Shown: positions 11,279-16,768 of the stretch, one piece after another | Layout of the letters: every line of letters starts with the position of its first letter | Numbering within the stretch: the stretch's first letter is position 1 | DNA from: Streptomyces mesophilus | GTDB taxonomy: Bacteria > Actinomycetota > Actinomycetes > Streptomycetales > Streptomycetaceae | Reading direction: 5' to 3' | NCBI RefSeq assembly: GCF_011044995.1 | Contig: NZ_JAAKZW010000034.1 | Location: forward strand, 1-46,503 | DNA: 46,503 bases | Translations under genes and position numbers: made by a program | Notes under the pieces: model-generated | The model's input: only the letters and a program-made list of their open reading frames with translations | What the model was told of the DNA's origin: nothing | The model's database searches: none

Positions 11279-12178
11279 TCACTCTCTGTGCGCCGCCTCC
11301 TTGAGCGCGTCGAGCACCCGCGCCAGCGCGGGCCCGGACTCCGCGCCCTTGCGTACGGCGGCCACGACATGGCGCCGGGGCTGGTCCCCGCCGATGCTCA
11401 CGCGGACCACGCCGTCCGCCGTGGACGCCGCCATCCGCGGCACCAGGGCGACCCCCATACCGGCCGAGACCATGGCGAGGATCGCGGTCCAGCCCGCCGC
11501 GCTGTGCGCCTGCTCGGGGACAAAACCGGCTGCCTCGCAGGCCGCCGTGGTGATCTGCGACCAGGGCCCGCTGCCGCCGAAGATCCAGGCCTCACCGGAC
11601 AGGTCGGCGAGACGCACGCTCTTGCGCCCCGCGAGCCGGTGGTCCTCGGGCAGCGCCACGTCGAGCGGATCGGCGAGCAGCGGGACCCGGGTGAACTTCG
11701 GGTCCCGGGCGGTCGGCGCATGCGCGGCCAGTGACAGGGCGAGATCGACCTCGCCGGTGGAGAGCAGCTCGTACGCCTCGGCGGCCTCCGCCTCCCGCAC
11801 CCGTACGTCCAGAGCGGGCGCGTCCTCACGCAGCTGCCGTACGGCCGGTACGACCAGAGCGGGCACCGCGGTCGAGAACGCACCGATCCGCACCTCGCCG
11901 GCCTCGCCGCGCACATAGCCGGCCAACTCGGCGTCGGCGCGCTCCAGTTGGGCGAAGACGGCGTCCGCGTGCCGCAGCACCAGATGCGCCGCGTCGGTCA
12001 GGCGCACCCGCCGGCCCTGCGCCTCGAGCAGCGGTACGCCGACCTGCTTGGCCAGATTGGCCAGCTGCTGCGAGACGGCCGAAGGGGTCATCAGGAGCGC
12101 CTGCGCGGTCGCGGTGACGGTGCCGCGCTCGCTGAGGGTGCGCAGGATCTGCAGCTTCTTGATGTCCCACTCGGTCAT
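11279..12178 (-). CDS. LysR-family transcriptional regulator
   Basis: The 299-aa protein has an N-terminal winged helix-turn-helix (about residues 5-65, with GTVTATAQALLMTPSAVSQQ as the HTH) and a periplasmic-binding-like effector domain (about 90-290, beginning EVRIGAFSTAVPALV). It is a DNA-binding regulator that senses a small molecule. The ATG at 12178 is chosen because the LysR core begins there; a TTG 9 nt upstream at 12187 is possible. It is the last gene of an apparent EamA - VOC - LysR run on the minus strand, 30 bp behind the VOC gene, so it may control this operon itself. Effector unknown. Confidence 0.9.
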   Translation of the reverse strand: MTEWDIKKLQILRTLSERGTVTATAQALLMTPSAVSQQLANLAKQVGVPLLEAQGRRVRLTDAAHLVLRHADAVFAQLERADAELAGYVRGEAGEVRIGAFSTAVPALVVPAVRQLREDAPALDVRVREAEAAEAYELLSTGEVDLALSLAAHAPTARDPKFTRVPLLADPLDVALPEDHRLAGRKSVRLADLSGEAWIFGGSGPWSQITTAACEAAGFVPEQAHSAAGWTAILAMVSAGMGVALVPRMAASTADGVVRVSIGGDQPRRHVVAAVRKGAESGPALARVLDALKEAAHRE

Positions 12179-12208
12179 GTCCCGCAACTTATCCCCGCGG
12201 CTCCCGAC

Positions 12209-12568
12209 TCACTTGTGGTGGGTCACCACATTCACGACCTTGCCGTCCGGATCCCGGACGAAGAAGCGCCGTACGCCCCACGCTTCGTTCTGCAGCGGAT
12301 GGACGATCTCCGCGCCGGCCGCGCGCATCGCCGCGTACGCGGCGTCGACGGCCGCGCCGTCCGGCAGCTCGATGCTCATGTCGGGGACCACCGGGGCGGA
12401 GGCGTCCTCGGTGATCAGGACGACCTGGGCGGTGGGATTGGAGGGCGAGGCCATGATGACGGCCCAGCCCAGGTCCATGACCTCGGCAAGGCCGAGCGTC
12501 GCATAGAACGCTCGGCTCTTGTCGGGGTCCTGGGTGCGGACATCGGGGGTGATCCGGCGAATCGTCAT
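12209..12568 (-). CDS. VOC-family (glyoxalase/bleomycin-resistance fold) protein
   Basis: The 119-aa protein has the paired beta-alpha-beta-beta-beta modules of the vicinal oxygen chelate fold: TPDVRTQDPDKSRAFYATLGL at the start and FFVRDPDGKVVNVVTHHK at the end, where DPDGKVVNV is typical. Such proteins are small metal-dependent enzymes or ligand-binding proteins. The reaction cannot be assigned. The ATG at 12568 lies 10 bp beyond the stop of the EamA gene, so the two are probably translated from one message. A longer reading from 12598 would overlap the EamA gene and adds non-conserved residues. Confidence 0.85.
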   Translation of the reverse strand: MTIRRITPDVRTQDPDKSRAFYATLGLAEVMDLGWAVIMASPSNPTAQVVLITEDASAPVVPDMSIELPDGAAVDAAYAAMRAAGAEIVHPLQNEAWGVRRFFVRDPDGKVVNVVTHHK

Positions 12569-12578
12569 GCCCGGCACG

Positions 12579-13535
12579 TTACTTGCGGGCCCTGACACTC
12601 CGGCCGACCGAACCGAGGACCACGCCGCCCAGGATCAGGACCATGCACAGGATCTGCATCGGGCCGGTCGGCTCGCCCAGGATCGCGTAGGAGAGGATCG
12701 CGACGAAGACGGGCTGCAGGTAGTAGACGAGCCCCGCGCGGCCGGCGCCGATCAGCGAGATCGCCTTGTTCCAGGTGAAGAAGGCGATCGCGGAGGAGAA
12801 GACTCCGGCGTACAGGAGCGGCGAGACGGAGCCGACGGTCGGCGTGAAGCCGCCCTGCAGGACCAGGCTGGCGACGAAGGCGGGCGACAGGATCACGGCG
12901 CCGAGCGCGAAGCTCGTGAACAGGAAGGCCAGAGAGCCCAGTTCGGCCGGACGGCGGCGAAGCAGTGCGCTGTACGAGGCGAAGCTGAGGGCCGCGGCCA
13001 GCATCCACAGGTCCCCGGGGGCGAAGTCCGGGGCGAGCTTGCCCTTGCTGACCAGGAGCAGGACGCCGACGCAGGCGATCAGCATGCCGGCCACGCGCCG
13101 GGCGCCGAGCCGTGCGCCGCCGAGCTTCTCGTAGACCGTCATCACGACCGGCGACGCGGCCATGATCATGCCCATGTTCCCGGCCGAGGTGGAGATGCCT
13201 GCCTGGTAGACGAGGGTGTTGTAGACGGTGATGCCGAGCAGTGAGGCGAGTCCGACGAAGCGCCAGTGCTTGACGATGATGTGCCGCTCGCGCCAGGCGT
13301 GCCGGGCCGCGAAGGGGGCGGCGGCGGTCAGGGCGACGATCCAGCGCCAGTAGGCGTGCTGGATCGGAGGCACCGTGTCGGCGAGGGCCCGCGCGCCGAT
13401 GAAGCTTCCCGACCAGACGACCGTCGCGACGAGCGCGAGCAGCAGCCCGAGCGTCGCGGTACCGGCCACGCGCCCCTTCGGCTTCGTCGGCGTCGCGGTC
13501 GCCTCGGGGGTGCGTACTCGGTCGAGGACTGCCAT
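12579..13535 (-). CDS. EamA-family (DMT) transporter
   Basis: The 318-aa protein is a drug/metabolite transporter with ten predicted membrane helices in two EamA halves, about residues 28-155 and 170-305. The first half contains SGSFIGARALAD and AYWRWIVA; the second contains YAGVFSSAIAFFTWNKAI and QPVFVAILSYAILGEP, typical of the family. It probably exports a small metabolite or amino acid; the substrate is not known. It is the first gene of the operon with the VOC and LysR genes. AAGGGA precedes the ATG. A dyad at 13620-13639 lies in its upstream region. Confidence 0.9.
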   Translation of the reverse strand: MAVLDRVRTPEATATPTKPKGRVAGTATLGLLLALVATVVWSGSFIGARALADTVPPIQHAYWRWIVALTAAAPFAARHAWRERHIIVKHWRFVGLASLLGITVYNTLVYQAGISTSAGNMGMIMAASPVVMTVYEKLGGARLGARRVAGMLIACVGVLLLVSKGKLAPDFAPGDLWMLAAALSFASYSALLRRRPAELGSLAFLFTSFALGAVILSPAFVASLVLQGGFTPTVGSVSPLLYAGVFSSAIAFFTWNKAISLIGAGRAGLVYYLQPVFVAILSYAILGEPTGPMQILCMVLILGGVVLGSVGRSVRARK

Positions 13536-13619
13536 CGGTATCCCTTGCCCAACTGCCCTGGTGGGGGCGCTTGTCGTGTGCGTTCGGGATCTACAGTGGC
13601 AGGAGGGCGCTACTTAGGT

Positions 13620-13639
13620 CCATCGAAAAGAATCGATGG
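13620..13639. promoter_or_regulatory. Candidate LysR-type operator (CCATCG-N8-CGATGG)
   Basis: A perfect 6-bp dyad with an A/T-rich 8-bp centre lies 85-104 bp upstream of the EamA start. It contains ATCG-N8-CGAT, the kind of partially palindromic element bound by LysR proteins. The regulator gene is the last gene of the same operon. Assignment is inferred. Confidence 0.5.
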
Positions 13640-13687
13640 TTCTATGAAGCTGAACTGAACGTTCGGGGAGCCGGTGCGCGGGCACGC

Positions 13688-13732
13688 GAAAGCGCCTCCT
13701 GGTTCCGCGCGGAGGCGGAACCGGGAGGCGCT
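13688..13732 (-). terminator. Terminator of the 77-aa membrane protein gene
   Basis: Arms 13691-13708 and 13715-13732 form an 18-bp stem with one wobble and the loop GCGGAG, followed on the minus strand by CTTTCG. It begins 16 bp beyond the stop codon. Confidence 0.85.
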
Positions 13733-13747
13733 CTCGAAGGTTTCGGG

Positions 13748-13981
13748 TCAGCCCTGCTGCTTGCGGGACTTGTCCGTGACCATGACCAGGCCGGCGATGA
13801 CCAGGAACAGGGCGACCGGGGCCACGACGAACAGTCCGAGGGTCTCCACCACGGAGAGACCGGAACCCGGGTCGTCACCGTCGTCGCGGGTCAGCGCGAG
13901 CGCGGGGGACGACATCAGCAGCATCATCAGCGTCGTACCGGCTGCTACGGCGCCGGCGCGCAGGGCGTTCTTCTTGTCCAC
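13748..13981 (-). CDS. Small exported membrane protein, 77 aa
   Basis: Residues 1-29 look like a signal peptide (DKK, hydrophobic, SSPALA). A short acidic segment TRDDGDDPGSG follows, then one membrane helix at about 47-68 (LGLFVVAPVALFLVIAGLVMV) and a basic tail DKSRKQQG. The start is a GTG at 13981. A mature type I membrane peptide with a short acidic outer part and basic inner end is expected. I do not recognise the family. It lies 101 bp downstream of malQ on the same strand and has its own terminator; a functional link to malQ is not shown. Confidence 0.75.
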   Translation of the reverse strand: MDKKNALRAGAVAAGTTLMMLLMSSPALALTRDDGDDPGSGLSVVETLGLFVVAPVALFLVIAGLVMVTDKSRKQQG

Positions 13982-14020
13982 GGTGCCAACCTAGCGAATG
14001 GGTTCGGGGCGCGCGCGCCC

Positions 14021-14064
14021 GGGGTGCCCACCCGCGCGCGTCGGGGTACCCCACCCGCGCGCGT
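14021..14064. repeat. GC-only direct repeat downstream of malQ
   Basis: The 15-mer CCCACCCGCGCGCGT occurs at 14027-14041 and 14050-14064, a 23-bp period, each time preceded by GGGGT. It lies in the 101-bp gap between malQ and the small membrane protein gene. Alternating CG tracts make it an unusual local structure; no clear terminator is seen here. Confidence 0.6.
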
Positions 14065-14082
14065 ACGGGGCGGCCACCAGGG

Positions 14083-16134
14083 TCACGACTCGGCCCGCAC
14101 CGCCGCCATGAACGCGTGCAGCCGCGCCGAGGCCGCCAGCTCCTCCAGGGTGACCACCCGGCCGTCCGGCCCGGTGACCGGGATACGCCAGTTCGGGTAC
14201 TCCGCCCAGGTGCCGGGCACGTTCTGCGGCCGCCGGTCCCCCACCGCGTCCGGCAGCCAGATGCCGGTCAGACGGGCGGGCGTGCGGCGCAGCAGCCGGT
14301 AGAGGGCCTGGACATCGGTCTCCTCGGGGCCTTCGGCCGGCAGTCCGAGCTCGGCGGCGAGCGCCAGCCATTCGCGGACGTCCGCGGCCTCGGCCGCGAG
14401 CTCGGCGTCGAGCGGCCCGGAGAGCAGGCCGAGGCGGTGACGGAGACGGACGTGGTCGCCCGTGAGCTTGGCCGCCGTGGACGGCAGATCGTGGGTGGTG
14501 ACCGTGGCCAGGCAGTCCGCGCGCCAGCGCTCGGGCGGCAGGGGGCGGCTGCCGTGGTCCCAGTCGCGCTCGAACCAGAGCACCGAGGTGCCGAGGATGC
14601 CGCGCGCGGCCAGCTCCTCCCGTACGCCGCGCTCGACCGTGCCGAGGTCCTCGCCGATGACGACGGCGCCCGCCCGGTGCGCTTCGAGGACGAGCAGCGC
14701 GAGCAGCGCCTCGGCGTCGTAGCGGACGTACGCGCCGTCGGTGGGCGGGTGGCCCTCGGGGATCCACCAGAGCCGGAACAGACCCATGACGTGGTCGATA
14801 CGGAGGGCTCCCGCGTGCGCGAACAGCCCGCGCAGGAGCGCGCGGAACGGCGCGTAGCCGCACTGCGCGAGCCGGTCGGGGCGCCAGGGCGGCAGACCCC
14901 AGTCCTGGCCGCGGGAGTTGAAGGCGTCCGGTGGTGCGCCGACCGAGGTGCCGGCCGCGTACAGGTCCCCGTGCGCCCAGGTGTCCGCGCCGTCGGGGTG
15001 CACGCCGACGGCGAGGTCGTGGATGAGGCCGAGCGCCATGCCCGCGTCGCGTGCGGCAGCGGCGGCGGCGCCGAGCTGGGTGTCGGTGAGCCAGATCAGG
15101 CGGCTGTGGTAGTCGATGCGGTCCATCAGCTCGTGCGCGGCCCGTGCGGTGGCGGCCGACCCGGGGTCGCGGAGCTCTTCGGGCCAGGCGCGCCAGTCGG
15201 GTCCGTGGCGTTCGGCGAGGGCGTACCAGGTGGCGTGCCGCTCCAGGTCGGCGCCGCCCTCGGCCAGGAACGCACAGTACGCGGCGCGCCGTCCCGGTCC
15301 GAGCGGTACGGCCCGGATCAGTTCCAGGGCCTGGGACTTGAGATCCCACACGGCGTCCCGGTCGATCAGCGCGCCCTTGCCGAGCACCGACTCCCGTAAT
15401 TGCGCGGCCTGTTGAGCCAGAGCCGCGGCCCGTTCGCGGTCCTCGGGTGCGAGATGGGCGTACTCCGGTATGTCCTCGATCCGCAGATGGACGGGGTCGG
15501 GGAAGCGCCGCGATGAGGGCCGGTACGGGGAGGGGTCCGTGGAGCCGCCGGGCGCGCCGGGGACGGCGGCGTGCAGGGGGTTGACCTGGAGGAAGTCGAC
15601 GCCCAGGTCGCGGCCCGACCATGCGGCGAGCTCGGCGAGGTCGCCGAGGTCGCCCATCCCCCAGGAGCGCTGCGAGAGCAGGGAGTAGAGCTGGACGAGC
15701 AGGCCGTGACTGCGCCCCGGCGGTGCGGGGGCGCGGCCGGGGGCGACGATCAGGTGACTGGCGGAGGCGCGGCGGCCGTCGGGGGTCTCCGCGTACAACC
15801 GATGGACGCCGTACGGGAGTTGGGGCAGCTCGCCGGACCAGGACCACTCGAGGGACTCACCGCCCTCCTCGGGGGTGAGCACCATCCGTGTGCCGTGCGG
15901 CAGCGATCCGAAGGCCTGCGAACCGGCGACGACGGTGTCGGGCAGAGCGCGCTTCTGCCGCCGTTGCTGCGCCTCGAAGACCGCGCCGTCGATCGCCGCG
16001 CCAGTGGAGGTGTCCACGCCGAACGCCGTGAGCGCCGCCCGTAGCGCCGCCGGGGACACCGGCCGGCGCTCACCGGGCGCGGGCTCGTAGAAGGAGTCGA
16101 TGCCGTACAGCACTGCGAGCTGGGCCAGGGACAT
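14083..16134 (-). CDS. malQ: 4-alpha-glucanotransferase (amylomaltase, GH77)
   Basis: Transfers alpha-1,4-glucan segments between maltodextrins, releasing glucose, in cytoplasmic maltodextrin and glycogen metabolism. The 683-aa protein has a family-specific N-terminal domain (about 1-150) and a GH77 barrel. Motifs include SWGMGDLGDL, NPLHA with SPYRPSSRRF, LRIDHVMG with the nucleophile Asp 447, GEDLGTV with the acid/base Glu 495, and THDLPSTAAKL with Asp 549. The spacing of the three matches GH77. Leu 246 is encoded by TTA (complement of 15397-15399), the rare codon read by the bldA tRNA in Streptomyces. GGGGAG precedes the ATG. It follows a 79-aa repeat-protein gene by 48 bp and is probably cotranscribed with it. 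Confidence 0.95.
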   Translation of the reverse strand: MSLAQLAVLYGIDSFYEPAPGERRPVSPAALRAALTAFGVDTSTGAAIDGAVFEAQQRRQKRALPDTVVAGSQAFGSLPHGTRMVLTPEEGGESLEWSWSGELPQLPYGVHRLYAETPDGRRASASHLIVAPGRAPAPPGRSHGLLVQLYSLLSQRSWGMGDLGDLAELAAWSGRDLGVDFLQVNPLHAAVPGAPGGSTDPSPYRPSSRRFPDPVHLRIEDIPEYAHLAPEDRERAAALAQQAAQLRESVLGKGALIDRDAVWDLKSQALELIRAVPLGPGRRAAYCAFLAEGGADLERHATWYALAERHGPDWRAWPEELRDPGSAATARAAHELMDRIDYHSRLIWLTDTQLGAAAAAARDAGMALGLIHDLAVGVHPDGADTWAHGDLYAAGTSVGAPPDAFNSRGQDWGLPPWRPDRLAQCGYAPFRALLRGLFAHAGALRIDHVMGLFRLWWIPEGHPPTDGAYVRYDAEALLALLVLEAHRAGAVVIGEDLGTVERGVREELAARGILGTSVLWFERDWDHGSRPLPPERWRADCLATVTTHDLPSTAAKLTGDHVRLRHRLGLLSGPLDAELAAEAADVREWLALAAELGLPAEGPEETDVQALYRLLRRTPARLTGIWLPDAVGDRRPQNVPGTWAEYPNWRIPVTGPDGRVVTLEELAASARLHAFMAAVRAES

Positions 16135-16182
16135 CGGCTCCCCTTCGGTCGTATGCGGCCGGATACGAAGAGGTGCGGGGGT

Positions 16183-16422
16183 TCAGAGGAAGGAGGCCGT
16201 GCCGAACGCGGTGGGTTCGCTGGTCAACGGGGCCTCGTCGGCGAGCGGCGGCTCGCTGGTCAGCGGCGCCTCGTCGGCCAGGGGTGGTTCGCTGGTGAGG
16301 GGGGCTTCCACGGAGAACGAGCCGTAGAGCACGGAGTCCGGGTCGGAGACCCGCGACAGGTCCGGCAGGTCCGGCAGTTCCGCGTGTTTGGACAGGGCGT
16401 CGAACAACAGCTGAGCGCTCAC
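16183..16422 (-). CDS. Small acidic tandem-repeat protein upstream of malQ
   Basis: A 79-aa reading starts at the GTG at 16422, preceded by a near-ideal AAGGAGG 7 nt upstream, which decides the start. The N-terminal third (SAQLLFDALSKHAELPDLPD) is probably helical. Then comes a 12-residue repeat, EAPLTSEPPLAD, in about 2.7 copies (APLTSEPPLADE, again, then APLTSEP), and a tail TAFGTASFL. There are no Cys, no signal peptide and no membrane helix. The repeat is also exact in phase at DNA level (36 bp). It precedes malQ on the same strand. I do not recognise a family. It could be a small regulator, a scaffold or a peptide precursor; function is unknown. Confidence 0.65.
   Translation of the reverse strand: MSAQLLFDALSKHAELPDLPDLSRVSDPDSVLYGSFSVEAPLTSEPPLADEAPLTSEPPLADEAPLTSEPTAFGTASFL
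16217..16312. repeat. 36-bp in-frame tandem repeat
   Basis: Units begin TCGCTGGT at 16217, 16253 and 16289, an exact 36-bp period (12 codons), with the third unit incomplete. The repeat encodes the APLTSEPPLADE units of the 79-aa protein. Confidence 0.85.
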
Positions 16423-16768
16423 CCAGAGCCTCCTTGTGTGGGGGACGGTCCCCGTCGATCCACCGCTCGGGTCGTACCCGGCCGGTGTGATCGGCAGACG
16501 GACAGCCCTACCCAGCGTTTTCGGTGCCATGCGCCGAACGTGGCGCTGCTCACATTCTGCGGATCGACGGCGAGTTGACCAGCCCATGAGCGCCGACTGC
16601 GACAGAACGGAAAAACCCGGCGGGGCAAAACCGGCACAACGGCCACTCGCATTGACACTGTCACCACTGCGGTGGTGGGCTCGACACCATCCGGAATCCC
16701 CGCGTCGAGGGCCGTGCGAAGCGGCTGTCGGGGTCGTGTGGGAACCAAGGAGAAGGGCGGGAGAAGCC
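16423..16768. other. Divergent intergenic region (repeat protein / GH84 gene)
   Basis: The 346-bp gap holds the 5' regions of two divergent genes. A TTGACA hexamer lies at 16652-16657 on the + strand, but no convincing -10 is found at the usual distance. Immediately after it lies a perfect dyad CACCAC-TGCG-GTGGTG at 16662-16677, placed to act as an operator for the GH84 gene. The reading frames that run through this region lack good start sites and do not look like genes. Confidence 0.45.
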
